Origin: an uncultured Solimonas sp.
GTDB taxonomy: Bacteria > Pseudomonadota > Gammaproteobacteria > Nevskiales > Nevskiaceae
Direction of reading: 5' to 3'
NCBI GenBank assembly: GCA_946478985.1
Contig: CAMLDZ010000033.1
Span: 1 to 31,035 of the forward strand
Length of the DNA stretch: 31,035 nt
Shown here: in pieces, positions 16,315 through 23,904 of the stretch
Layout of the letters: each line of letters starts with the position of its first letter
Position numbering within the stretch: position 1 is the stretch's first letter
Translations under genes and position numbers: made by a program
Notes under the pieces: model-generated
Databases searched by the model: none
The model's input: the letters and a program-made list of their open reading frames with translations, nothing else
What the model was told of the DNA's origin: nothing

Positions 16315-17097
16315 GTGAGCCGCTCTCCGGTGCCGCACAAAGCCATCATCCTCAGCGCCGGACAGGGCAGCCGACTGCTGCCGATGACCGAGAACCTGCC
16401 CAAGTGCCTGCTCGATCTGTGCGGACGCAGCATGCTCGAATGGCAGCTGCACGGCCTGGCCGCGGCCGGCGTGCGCGAGGCGGTGATCGTCACCGGCTTT
16501 CGCGCCGAAAAGGTCGAGCACGAGTTGCAGCGGATCACGCCGGCCGGCCTGCAGGTACGCACGCTGTTCAATCCGTTCTACAAGGTTGCGGACAATCTCG
16601 CCAGCTGCTGGATGGTGCGCGAGGAACTGCGCGGCCCGGCGCTGATCCTCAACGGCGACACCTTGTTTGCACCGGAGATCGCACGGCGCCTGCTGGCGGC
16701 GCCGGCCGCGCCGATCACCGTGACCATCGACCGCAAAGCCGGCTATGACGCCGACGACATGAAGGTGACGACCGCCGGCGAGCGCCTGCTGGCGATCGGC
16801 AAGAAGCTGCCGATCGAAACCGTCAACGGTGAGTCGATCGGTTTCCTGCGTTTCAGCGCGGAAGGCGCGGCGGCTTTTGTCGCCGAGATCGAGCAGACCA
16901 TGCGCAGTGTCGAAGGCACCGGCCTCTGGTACCTGTCGGCGATCCACAAGCTCGCGCAGGCCGGTGTCGACGTGCGCTTCGCCTCGATCGAAGGCCTGCA
17001 GTGGGGCGAGCTGGATTTCCCCGCCGACCTGGTGCGCTGCCGCGCGCTGGCCGGCGACTGGGTGGCGCAGGACACTTCGCCGCGCCTGGCCGGTTGA
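16315..17097 (+). CDS. LicC-like nucleotidyltransferase for a CDP- or NDP-head group
   Basis: A 260-residue NTP transferase. The N-terminus AIILSAGQGSRLLPMTENLPKCLLDLCG is the nucleotide-binding G-X-G-X-R plus PK-L block; LILNGDTLF carries the metal-binding Asp; NPFYKVADNLASCW and DADDMKV match the phosphocholine cytidylyltransferase (LicC) branch. It should join CTP (or another NTP) to a phosphorylated small alcohol or sugar, giving the activated head group for a CDP-alcohol phosphotransferase such as the one at 22775. The start is taken as GTG at 16315; the frame is open to a TTG at 16276. It lies 61 bases after the PPTase gene on the same strand. The substrate is unknown. Confidence 0.8.
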   Translation: MSRSPVPHKAIILSAGQGSRLLPMTENLPKCLLDLCGRSMLEWQLHGLAAAGVREAVIVTGFRAEKVEHELQRITPAGLQVRTLFNPFYKVADNLASCWMVREELRGPALILNGDTLFAPEIARRLLAAPAAPITVTIDRKAGYDADDMKVTTAGERLLAIGKKLPIETVNGESIGFLRFSAEGAAAFVAEIEQTMRSVEGTGLWYLSAIHKLAQAGVDVRFASIEGLQWGELDFPADLVRCRALAGDWVAQDTSPRLAG

Positions 17098-17112
17098 GCC
17101 CGGCGGCTTTTT
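17089..17112 (+). terminator. Weak terminator between convergent nucleotidyltransferase genes
   Basis: GCCGG (17089-17093) pairs with CCGGC (17100-17104), followed after GGC by five Ts (17108-17112). The short stem overlaps the stop codon of the LicC-like gene. It is plausible as a terminator for that gene only. Confidence 0.4.
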
Positions 17113-17875
17113 AAGCAACCAGCCGCCGCACCAGATCCAGATCGGCAGGCTTGTCGACATCGACGGCGGCCAGGCCGTCCTGCAGATCGACGAAGCCGAC
17201 GCGCGCCTGCGCCAGTGTGCCGAGCCGCGCCAGCGCCTGATCGAGGCGCAGCCAGCCGAAGCGATAACGCAGCGCGTAGCCGAACCCCAGTCGCGTCAGC
17301 ATCTTCAGCGGCCGTTTGCGCTCGGCCTCGATCTGCTGCCACAACGCGATCACGCCGCCGGCCGCCGCATGGCGCATCAGGAACAGATTGCAGCCGGAGT
17401 AATGATCGTCGGCAAAGCGCAGATAGGTGCGCTGCGTGTCGGGCACCGCCGCGATCACTGCGGCGCGCCGCGCCAGGCCGACGCTGACGTCGGCGCCGTC
17501 GTCCGCCTTGCGCAGGAATTCCTGCAGCCATTCGGGCTTGAGCAGTGCGTGATCGGCGGTGGTCACCAGCAGCGGCGTGCCTTCGGCGGCCAGTGCGGCG
17601 GCGACGCTGGCGCTCGGCCCGCTGGCGGCGGCCAGCGCGACCACCGGCTTGCCGAAATCCGGCAGCGCGGCGACCAGCTCCGGACGCTCGATCGCGACGA
17701 CGATCCGGCTGATCTGCGGGGTTGCTGCCAGCGCGCGCAGCACGCGCTCCAGCATCGGCACTCCGCCGATCTGGATCAGCGCCTTGTGGCTGACGTCGGC
17801 ATAGGCGGCCAGCGGATCGCCGCCGGGCCGGCTGCCGGCGAGCACCAGCGCCGTCAGGGACTGCAGCCGGCTCAC
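17111..17875 (-). CDS. MobA-like nucleotidyltransferase
   Basis: A 254-residue NTP transferase of the MobA/GT-A fold: N-terminal ALVLAGSRPGGDPLA nucleotide loop, then KALIQIGGVPMLERV, and LLVTTADHALL with the metal-binding Asp. The C-terminal half, with HYSGCNLFLMRHAA and a basic KRPLKMLTRLGFGYALRYRFG segment, may touch the membrane. Its ATG overlaps the ceramide synthase stop by four bases, so it is the last gene of the operon that starts at the phosphoesterase. A role in building an activated head group for ceramide fits; MobA's own role in molybdopterin does not, because no molybdenum gene is near. Confidence 0.78.
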   Translation of the reverse strand: MSRLQSLTALVLAGSRPGGDPLAAYADVSHKALIQIGGVPMLERVLRALAATPQISRIVVAIERPELVAALPDFGKPVVALAAASGPSASVAAALAAEGTPLLVTTADHALLKPEWLQEFLRKADDGADVSVGLARRAAVIAAVPDTQRTYLRFADDHYSGCNLFLMRHAAAGGVIALWQQIEAERKRPLKMLTRLGFGYALRYRFGWLRLDQALARLGTLAQARVGFVDLQDGLAAVDVDKPADLDLVRRLVA

Positions 17876-18993
17876 GTCAGCGCTTTCTCGTAGACGCGGT
17901 AGGTCTTGTAGGCGTCAGAGCCGAGCGCCTCGATGATGTGCCGCATCGGCTTGTTGTCTTCGAGAATCCACGACAGCTCGACCTTCTTCACGCCGCACGG
18001 CAGTACGCCCTTGCGCATGGTGTCGATGATCAGGAACGGCACCAGGCCGCCGAGCAGGCCGCCGCTGAAGCTGCGGTTGACGCCCATCAGCGGCACGCGG
18101 CCGGTGAGCGTGCCGCGCTTGAGGCGCAGCAACAGCTTGAGCCAGTTGAACGGCAACAGCTTGCCGCGGAAATCGCGGATCGCCTCGTTGAGATTGGGCA
18201 GCGTGACGCCGAAGCCGATCGGCTCGCCGTTCATCTCGACGATCGCCATCCACTTCGGATTGATGATCGCCTTGAGGCCCTTGGCCAGGTGCTGGAACTC
18301 GTGCTCGGTGAACGGCACGAAGTTCCAGTTCTCGCTCCAGGCGTCGTTGAAAATCTGGCGCGCGATCTCGAAGTCGGCGTCGTAGCGCTTGGGGTCGAGA
18401 TTGCGCACCGTCATCGCCGCCGGCTTGCGGCGGTCGATCATCTTGCGCGCCGCCGGCGGCAGATCGTGAGTGATGTCGTAGAGGTAGGCGATGACATCCT
18501 TGGCCTTGGCGTAGCCCTGTTCCTCGACGCGCGCGCCGGCGTAGCGCGGGTCGTGCGACATGAAGATCATCGGCGGCGTGTCGAAGCCGTCGATCAGCAG
18601 GCCGGTTTCCTCGTTGATCGACAGATTGAACGGACCGACCACGCGCGTCTTGCCCTTGGCCTTGAGCCAGGCCTCGGCGGCGGCGAACAGCGCGGCAAAT
18701 ACCTCGGCGTCGTCCTCGGCGACGATCAGGCCGAAGTGGCCGAGCGCGGGGTCCTGCACCAGGCGGTCGATCTGCGCGCTGATGCGGCCGACATCGCGGC
18801 CGTCGCGCACGGCCAGGAAGTACTGCGCCTCGGCGTGCTCGAAGTAGGGGTTCTTGCCAGGGGTCAGTGCGTCACTGCGCTCCAGTTCGAGCGGCGGCAC
18901 GAAGGCCGGGTCGGCGGCGTAAAGGCGCGCCGGCAGGCGGATGAAACGCATGAGCTCCGCCTTGCTGCGGACTTCGACAATCTGCACGGCCAT
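17872..18993 (-). CDS. bcerS: Bacterial ceramide synthase (GNAT-fold N-acyltransferase)
   Basis: A 373-residue protein with an acyl-CoA N-acyltransferase fold. The N-terminal block (about residues 15-45, FIRLPARLYAADPAFVPPL) and YFEHAEAQYFLAVRDGRDVGRISAQ match the family typified by the Caulobacter ceramide synthase, which N-acylates the sphingoid base or its keto precursor and is unrelated to eukaryotic CerS. Later blocks include GPFNLSINEETGLLIDGFD and NFVPFTEHEFQ. The long basic PFNWLKLLLRLKRGTL segment could lie on the inner membrane. It starts at an ATG 61 bases after lptG and overlaps the nucleotidyltransferase start. Coupling with a serine palmitoyltransferase in the same locus is the strongest support. 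Confidence 0.78.
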   Translation of the reverse strand: MAVQIVEVRSKAELMRFIRLPARLYAADPAFVPPLELERSDALTPGKNPYFEHAEAQYFLAVRDGRDVGRISAQIDRLVQDPALGHFGLIVAEDDAEVFAALFAAAEAWLKAKGKTRVVGPFNLSINEETGLLIDGFDTPPMIFMSHDPRYAGARVEEQGYAKAKDVIAYLYDITHDLPPAARKMIDRRKPAAMTVRNLDPKRYDADFEIARQIFNDAWSENWNFVPFTEHEFQHLAKGLKAIINPKWMAIVEMNGEPIGFGVTLPNLNEAIRDFRGKLLPFNWLKLLLRLKRGTLTGRVPLMGVNRSFSGGLLGGLVPFLIIDTMRKGVLPCGVKKVELSWILEDNKPMRHIIEALGSDAYKTYRVYEKALT

Positions 18994-19054
18994 CTGATTT
19001 CCCCGTTCCCCAATTTTCTGAGCGTTGCTTCGACCATCGCGCTGCCGGCTGGTT

Positions 19055-20122
19055 TCACTTGCGATCGTAGGCCTGCAGTTGCGCCAGGCCGATGACCATG
19101 AACAGCAGCGGTGCCGCCAGCGCCGCCAGCCAGGCCGGGATGCGGCCGCTGCTGCCGAGCGCCGACAGAATGCCGTCGCAGAGCAGGAAGCTCAGGCCCA
19201 GCGACAGGGCGATCATCAGCCCGGCTCCGCCACCGCCGCCGCGCGCCAGATGCGTGGCCGGCGGGATCGCCAGCAGCAGCATGATGAAGATCCCCAGCGG
19301 CGCCGTGAACGAGCGCAGCAGGACCGTGCGGTAGTAACTGAGGGGTTGGCTGCCGACGCGTTCGCCGACGATGACATCGACCAGCATCATACCCGACAGG
19401 TGCGGCTGCACGACCTCCAGGCGCACCACGTCTTCCGGCCGCAGATTGGTCTGCCAGTCGCGGCGGGCGAACTGCGTGGTCTGCAGCCGCGTATCGCCGA
19501 CGCGCAGCTCCTCGATGTTCTGCAGCTGCCAGCCGTGCGCGGTCCACTGCGCGCTGTCGGCGGTGATGCGCATGCTCAGCAGGCCGCCGTCATCGCGTTG
19601 ATAGATGCGCAGCTTGCGCAGCTGCCGGCCGTCGATGCTGGCGCGCTGGAACGACACGGGGCCGGTGCTGGTATGCGCCCAGCTTGGCTTGAGCTCGGTG
19701 TCGGCCGGCGCGGTCGAATCCCACCAGGTCTTCAGCGCCGCTTCGCTGTGCGGCACCAGCGTCTGCGACAGCGCCAGCTGCAGCAGCGCCAGCGCCAGCG
19801 GCACCGGCCACAGGCGGCGCAGCAGGCCCTTGAGGCTGAGACCGGCGCAGCGCAGCGCGGTGATCTCGCGCGTGCGGGCCAGCGCGTAGAACGCCGACAT
19901 CGCGCCGAGCAGCGTCGCCAGCGGCAGCGACAGCATCAGCTCGCCGGGCAGGCGCAGCAGTGCGTAGTGGGCGATGCCGGTCAGGCCCAGATTGCGGTCG
20001 AGGATGTCGGTAGTGATGTCGAGCAGTTCGAGCAGCTGCATCAGCGCCGTCAGCACCGCCAGCAGCGCGAGGATCTGCAGGCCGACGCGGCGGCGCAGGT
20101 AGTTGGCCAGGACCTGCTTCAC
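19055..20122 (-). CDS. lptG: LptG-like permease subunit
   Basis: A 355-residue YjgP/YjgQ-family inner membrane protein. It has the family layout: a basic start then a membrane segment (about 10-35), LPGELMLSLPLATLLGAMSAFYALARTREITALRCAG with the coupling-helix motif that meets LptB, a periplasmic beta-jellyroll (about 140-265), and a C-terminal group of membrane segments starting near LRSFTAPLGIFIMLLLAIP. Together with LptF and LptB it would lift a lipid from the inner membrane. The GTG start at 20122 overlaps the lptF stop (GTGA). It lies 61 bases before the ceramide synthase gene on the same strand, which is unusual for the LPS exporter. Confidence 0.88.
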   Translation of the reverse strand: MKQVLANYLRRRVGLQILALLAVLTALMQLLELLDITTDILDRNLGLTGIAHYALLRLPGELMLSLPLATLLGAMSAFYALARTREITALRCAGLSLKGLLRRLWPVPLALALLQLALSQTLVPHSEAALKTWWDSTAPADTELKPSWAHTSTGPVSFQRASIDGRQLRKLRIYQRDDGGLLSMRITADSAQWTAHGWQLQNIEELRVGDTRLQTTQFARRDWQTNLRPEDVVRLEVVQPHLSGMMLVDVIVGERVGSQPLSYYRTVLLRSFTAPLGIFIMLLLAIPPATHLARGGGGGAGLMIALSLGLSFLLCDGILSALGSSGRIPAWLAALAAPLLFMVIGLAQLQAYDRK

Positions 20123-21339
20123 GCGGACTTCCTGCGGCGCTTGCGCAGCGCCGCCAGGCCGAGCCCTTCGAAGCCGCCTTCGACCGCGCCGACCGCGCGG
20201 TTGACCGGATTGTCGCCGGGCCAGCGCAGGCTGCTGCGGAACAGCCAGGCGCTGAGCAGCGCGAAGGCCAGCAGCGGTGACCACACCGCCGGCAGCGCGG
20301 CGGCGCGACCGCTCTCGGCCAGGCTTTCGCCGAACTGCAGGCCGTGGGTGAGTGCCAGCAGCAGCAGGCAGCCGAAGACGATGCCGGGTGCGCGGCGGCC
20401 GCGCTTGGCGGCCATGCCCAGCGGCAGCGCCAGCAGCGGCAGCAGCAGCGGCAGCAGGGCGCGCGCCAGCCGGCCCTGCAGTTCGCCGGCGCGTTCGCTG
20501 ACTTCGCCGTCGACGCGCACCCCCTGTGCGTCGAGGCCATGCCAGAGCTCCGCCAGCGTCAGCTCGCGCACCGAGTCGCCGCGCGGCCGGTCCGGTTGCG
20601 GCCTGCCGCTGAAATCCTCGTCGAGGTGGCCGCGGGCGAAGCGGGCGGTGCTGTGCGCGGCGTCGCGCTCGTCGCGGACGATCAGGCCGTCGTCGAGCTG
20701 CAGCAGCAGCCGCTGGCCGTCGGCGGACGGGATCAGCCGGCCATGGCGGGCGGTGGTGATTTCCTCACCGTCGGCGCCCAGCCGTTCGACGAACACGCCC
20801 TGCAGTTCGCGGCCGCTGCTGTCGACGCGGTCGGCGGTCAGCGTGTAGCCGTGGCCGGCACTGACGAAGCTGTTGTCCTCGACGCGCGCGTTCCAGCCGG
20901 CCTGCTGCACCTCGTGGACGACCACGTGGTAGCCGTAGCGGCTCAGCGGCTGCAGGTAGCCGAACAGGTAGAAGTTGAACGCGCAGAGCAGCGCGGCGAC
21001 CGCGAAGTAAGGCATCGCGATCCGCGCGATCGAGCGGCCGGTGGCGAGCATCGCGTCCAGCTCGTTGTCGTCGCCGAGCTTGGCCACCGCCATGAAGATC
21101 GCCGCGGTGAAGGCCATGGGGATGGCCTGGCCGAGATAATGCGGCACCAGCGTCGCGGCCATCTGCAGCACCACCGTCAGCGCCGCGCCGGTCGAGGCGG
21201 CGATGTCGAACAGCCGCAGCAGGCGCTCCAGCAGCTGCGCCAGCAGCAGCACCGCCAGCGCCAGCGCCAGCGGACCCGCGAGGCCGCGCAGGGTGTAGAG
21301 GTCGAGCCGGTCGGGCACCAGCCAGCGCAGCAGCGGCAC
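20119..21339 (-). CDS. lptF: LptF-like permease subunit
   Basis: A 406-residue YjgP/YjgQ-family permease, somewhat longer than the usual 360-370. Membrane segments lie near residues 15-40 and 50-80; FMAVAKLGDDNELDAMLATG is the coupling helix; the periplasmic jellyroll follows (about 130-270), and LPLLLPLLALPLGMAAKRGRRAPG begins the C-terminal membrane part. A basic, glycine-containing tail follows. The start is GTG, six bases after the HIT gene stop. Partner of the overlapping LptG. No pepA (the frequent neighbour of lptFG) is seen; instead the pair is in a row with ceramide genes, which points to a possible sphingolipid substrate. Confidence 0.88.
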   Translation of the reverse strand: MPLLRWLVPDRLDLYTLRGLAGPLALALAVLLLAQLLERLLRLFDIAASTGAALTVVLQMAATLVPHYLGQAIPMAFTAAIFMAVAKLGDDNELDAMLATGRSIARIAMPYFAVAALLCAFNFYLFGYLQPLSRYGYHVVVHEVQQAGWNARVEDNSFVSAGHGYTLTADRVDSSGRELQGVFVERLGADGEEITTARHGRLIPSADGQRLLLQLDDGLIVRDERDAAHSTARFARGHLDEDFSGRPQPDRPRGDSVRELTLAELWHGLDAQGVRVDGEVSERAGELQGRLARALLPLLLPLLALPLGMAAKRGRRAPGIVFGCLLLLALTHGLQFGESLAESGRAAALPAVWSPLLAFALLSAWLFRSSLRWPGDNPVNRAVGAVEGGFEGLGLAALRKRRRKSA

Positions 21340-21344
21340 GGTAT

Positions 21345-21791
21345 TCAGTTCGCCAGTTGGGACCAGGCGGCGCGCAGTTCGGCGACCAGCGCCTCGCGCG
21401 CGGCCGGTTCCGGCGTCACCGCCACATCGAGCGCCGGCGGCCCCGGCCAGCCGGCGTCGCGGTATTCGGTGCCGGCGTGGATGCGCGGTTCGGCGTAACG
21501 CGGAATGACGTGGAAGTGCACGTCCGGGTCCACCATCATCAGCATCAGGTAGTTGATGCGCGCGTAGCCGATGCGCGCCTTGAGCACGGCCTCGATTCGG
21601 CCGATCACCTCGCGCAGATCGGCATAGGCGGCGGCGCTGAGCTCGGCGAAGCTCAGCACCGGCTCGCGGCAGATCAGCACCAGCGCGCCCAGCGTCGGCT
21701 GCTTCGGCCGCAGCAGCACGGTCCAGTAGTCGGTCTGGGCGATGCGCGTCTGCGGATCGCCGAATTTGCTTTCGGTGGTGTTGGCGGTCAT
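21345..21791 (-). CDS. HIT-family nucleotide hydrolase or transferase
   Basis: A 148-residue HIT-fold protein. The active-site stretch reads MMVDPDVHFHVIPRY: the presumed catalytic His is residue 92, followed by His94, while the first His of the HxHxH triad is Asp90. LVLICREPVLSFAELS is typical of HIT proteins. Such enzymes cleave or transfer nucleotidyl groups from dinucleotides or NDP-compounds, so it could act on a CDP- or UDP-intermediate of the neighbouring head-group pathway; that is inference. Its ATG overlaps the phosphoesterase stop, and lptF follows after five bases. The wider ORF up to 22601 is spurious. Confidence 0.85.
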   Translation of the reverse strand: MTANTTESKFGDPQTRIAQTDYWTVLLRPKQPTLGALVLICREPVLSFAELSAAAYADLREVIGRIEAVLKARIGYARINYLMLMMVDPDVHFHVIPRYAEPRIHAGTEYRDAGWPGPPALDVAVTPEPAAREALVAELRAAWSQLAN

Positions 21792-22699
21792 TGGGCCTGG
21801 ATTCCGGAGGCGCGGCGCGGCAGGCACAGCGTGTAGCGGGCGGCGTCGACGAAGGCGGCGGCCGGCACCGACCAATGGCGGATCGTCACCTGCGCCTGCG
21901 TGGCGCCGCCGTCGGCGCGCAGCTGCAGCCGGTGCCAGCGCGCGCCTTCGTCCTTGGCATTCGGCAAGGCGGAAGACGAGGGTACGCAGAGGCAGGGGAT
22001 CGGGCCATCCGGGCCGCGCAAGGCGTCGAGGCGCGCGCCGCGCGCATGGCCGTGCAGCAGCAATTCGGCGCCGTGGCGGCGCAGCACCGCGCGCAGACCT
22101 TCGGCGTCGGCCAGCGCCTTGCGCCAGCCGATCGCGCCACGTGCGGCGGGGTGATGGATCAGCACGATGCGGGTGCGGCCGGCGGCGCCCTGCTCGGCGA
22201 GCACGGTATCGAGCCGCTGCAGTTGTTCGTCGCCGAGACGGCCCTGCGCCAGCAGCGGCGCGGTGGGCCGCGCCGAGTTCAGGCCGATCAGCGCGACGCC
22301 CTCGCGCAGGTGTACGTAGGGCCAGCCGGCCTCGGCGCGCGTCCATGCCGACCACAGGTCCAGGCCCTGCGCGGCGTCGATCGCCACCAATGCGTCGTGG
22401 TTGCCGGGCACGATGCTGAGCCGCTGCGCCGGCGCCAGCCGGCGCAGCCAGTCCTGCGCCTGCACGTACTCGCCGGCCAGCGAGAAATTGATGATGTCGC
22501 CGGTGACGACGATATGGTCGAAGCCCTGCGCCTGCAGATCGCTGCGCAGCGCGTCGAGGATTTCCGGCCGCTGCCAGGCGCGGCGGCGGCGCCAGGACCA
22601 CGCGCTCAGCTGTTGCTTGCTGAGGCGCTGGCGCGGCGTCAGCCGCGGCTCGAACGGCAGGTGCAGGTCCGAGATGTGCGCAAACGTGAGCGTGTTCAC
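21788..22699 (-). CDS. Calcineurin-like metallophosphoesterase
   Basis: A 303-residue two-metal phosphoesterase. All family motifs are present: D11-L-H13 (HISDLHL), GD68 (VVTGDIINF), PGN100-H101-D, the LIHHP histidine and LLHGHAR. No signal peptide or membrane segment is seen, so it acts in the cytoplasm. It might release phosphate or cleave a pyrophosphate from a lipid or nucleotide intermediate, in the way LpxH does for lipid A, but the substrate is not evident. The start is GTG, needed because the first metal residue is at position 11. First gene of the minus-strand operon to the MobA-like gene; divergent from the CDP-alcohol phosphotransferase. Confidence 0.87.
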   Translation of the reverse strand: MNTLTFAHISDLHLPFEPRLTPRQRLSKQQLSAWSWRRRRAWQRPEILDALRSDLQAQGFDHIVVTGDIINFSLAGEYVQAQDWLRRLAPAQRLSIVPGNHDALVAIDAAQGLDLWSAWTRAEAGWPYVHLREGVALIGLNSARPTAPLLAQGRLGDEQLQRLDTVLAEQGAAGRTRIVLIHHPAARGAIGWRKALADAEGLRAVLRRHGAELLLHGHARGARLDALRGPDGPIPCLCVPSSSALPNAKDEGARWHRLQLRADGGATQAQVTIRHWSVPAAAFVDAARYTLCLPRRASGIQAQ

Positions 22700-22701
22700 C
22701 G

Positions 22702-22730
22702 ATAATGCAGACCTGCTTTCAGAGCCTCAA
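22702..22730 (-). promoter_or_regulatory. Candidate sigma-70 promoter of the phosphoesterase-lptFG-ceramide operon
   Basis: On the minus strand TTGAGG (22725-22730) and CATTAT (22702-22707) each match the consensus in four of six bases with the ideal 17-base spacer. The predicted transcription start falls at or beside the GTG start codon, implying a leaderless or nearly leaderless message. Confidence 0.4.
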
Positions 22731-22774
22731 ATCATGCCACACGCCCTGTGCTGGCCGCGCGGATGCGTGCGGTC

Positions 22775-23899
22775 ATGAACGCTTCGACTCCCGCTACCGA
22801 CAAGGTCGCCGGCATCGCCGTCGGCGATTCGCCGCTGCGCGTCTGGGGCTTGCCGCCGGCGATGCGCCTGCGCCGCCAGTTCGCCCGCGCCGGTGCTGCC
22901 ACCGACCCCTCGCTGGCGACGCGCTTCGTGCTGGTCAGCGCGCAGTGGGTGGTCGACGAGGCGATCATCCGCGGCCTGGCCCGGCAGAGCGGCGAGGTGG
23001 TGCTGGTCCATGACGGCAAGTGCGTCGGCATGAGCGTCAGCGCCGCGCGGCGCGACGAGGCGCAGGCGGCGCTGGCGCAGAACCGCCCGCTGCCGGAGCA
23101 GCTGGTGCTGAGCCTCGGCGAGCTTGCCGACGGCTTCAACGACACCCTGCGCAAGCGCGAGCCGCCGCTGCTGATGGAACTGAGCGCGCAAGCGCTGCCG
23201 ACGATCGAGCGCCGCGTCTTCGGCGCCTCGTACAAGGGTGTCACCGATCTGGTCACGCTGTACGTCTGGCCGGCGCCGGCGCGTGCCGTCACCAAGCTTT
23301 GCGCGCTGGCCGGCATCACGCCGAACCAGGTGACGACGGCGAGCTTGCTGCTGGTGCTGCTGACGATGTGGCTGTTCTGGCACGGCCACTACGGCTGGGG
23401 CCTGCTGGCGGCCTGGCCGATGACCTTCCTCGACACCGTCGACGGCAAGCTGGCGCGCGTCACCGTGCAGTCCTCGCCGTGGGGCAATGTCTTCGATCAC
23501 GGCATCGACCTGATCCATCCGCCGTTCTGGTGGTGGGCGTGGATCGTCGGCCTGCCGGCTGCCGGCTTCGCGTTCGCCGGCGCGCACTGGGCGCTGTGGG
23601 TGATCCTCGCCGGCTACATCCTGCAGCGGGTAGAGGAGGGCCTGTTCATGGCCTTGTTCAAGATGGACATGCACATCTGGCAGCGCTTCGACAGCTTCTT
23701 CCGGCTGATCACCGCGCGGCGCAATCCCAATCTGCTGATCCTCACCGCCGCGGTGCTGCTCGGCCGGCCGGATGCCGGCATCGCCGTGGTCGCGGTCTGG
23801 GTGGCGATCTGCCTGCTCGTGCACGCCGTCCGCCTGCTGCAGGCTGCGCAGGCGCGCCGCAAGGGACCGCTGACTTCGTGGCTGTCGCGGCCCGCCTGA
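22775..23899 (+). CDS. CDP-alcohol phosphatidyltransferase with an N-terminal extra domain
   Basis: A 374-residue membrane enzyme. The full family motif D-x2-D-G-x2-A-R-x8-G-x3-D-x3-D is present with Asp220, Asp223, Asp241 and Asp245. It moves a phospho-alcohol between a CDP-linked donor and an acceptor alcohol. Residues 1-150 form a soluble domain that may be a degenerate nucleotidyltransferase, as in two-domain inositol-phosphate enzymes; then ITPNQVT opens the membrane part. Given the neighbours, ceramide phospho-head-group synthesis is likely, using either a CDP-head group or a CDP-lipid. The start could also be 22763 or the GTG at 22748. The Tam41-like gene follows after five bases. Confidence 0.85.
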   Translation: MNASTPATDKVAGIAVGDSPLRVWGLPPAMRLRRQFARAGAATDPSLATRFVLVSAQWVVDEAIIRGLARQSGEVVLVHDGKCVGMSVSAARRDEAQAALAQNRPLPEQLVLSLGELADGFNDTLRKREPPLLMELSAQALPTIERRVFGASYKGVTDLVTLYVWPAPARAVTKLCALAGITPNQVTTASLLLVLLTMWLFWHGHYGWGLLAAWPMTFLDTVDGKLARVTVQSSPWGNVFDHGIDLIHPPFWWWAWIVGLPAAGFAFAGAHWALWVILAGYILQRVEEGLFMALFKMDMHIWQRFDSFFRLITARRNPNLLILTAAVLLGRPDAGIAVVAVWVAICLLVHAVRLLQAAQARRKGPLTSWLSRPA

Positions 23900-23904
23900 G
23901 CCCG

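Noticed and set aside
17111..17875. Molybdenum cofactor guanylyltransferase MobA
   Set aside because: Only the nucleotide-binding fold is shared; no molybdenum genes are near and the gene is coupled to ceramide synthase.
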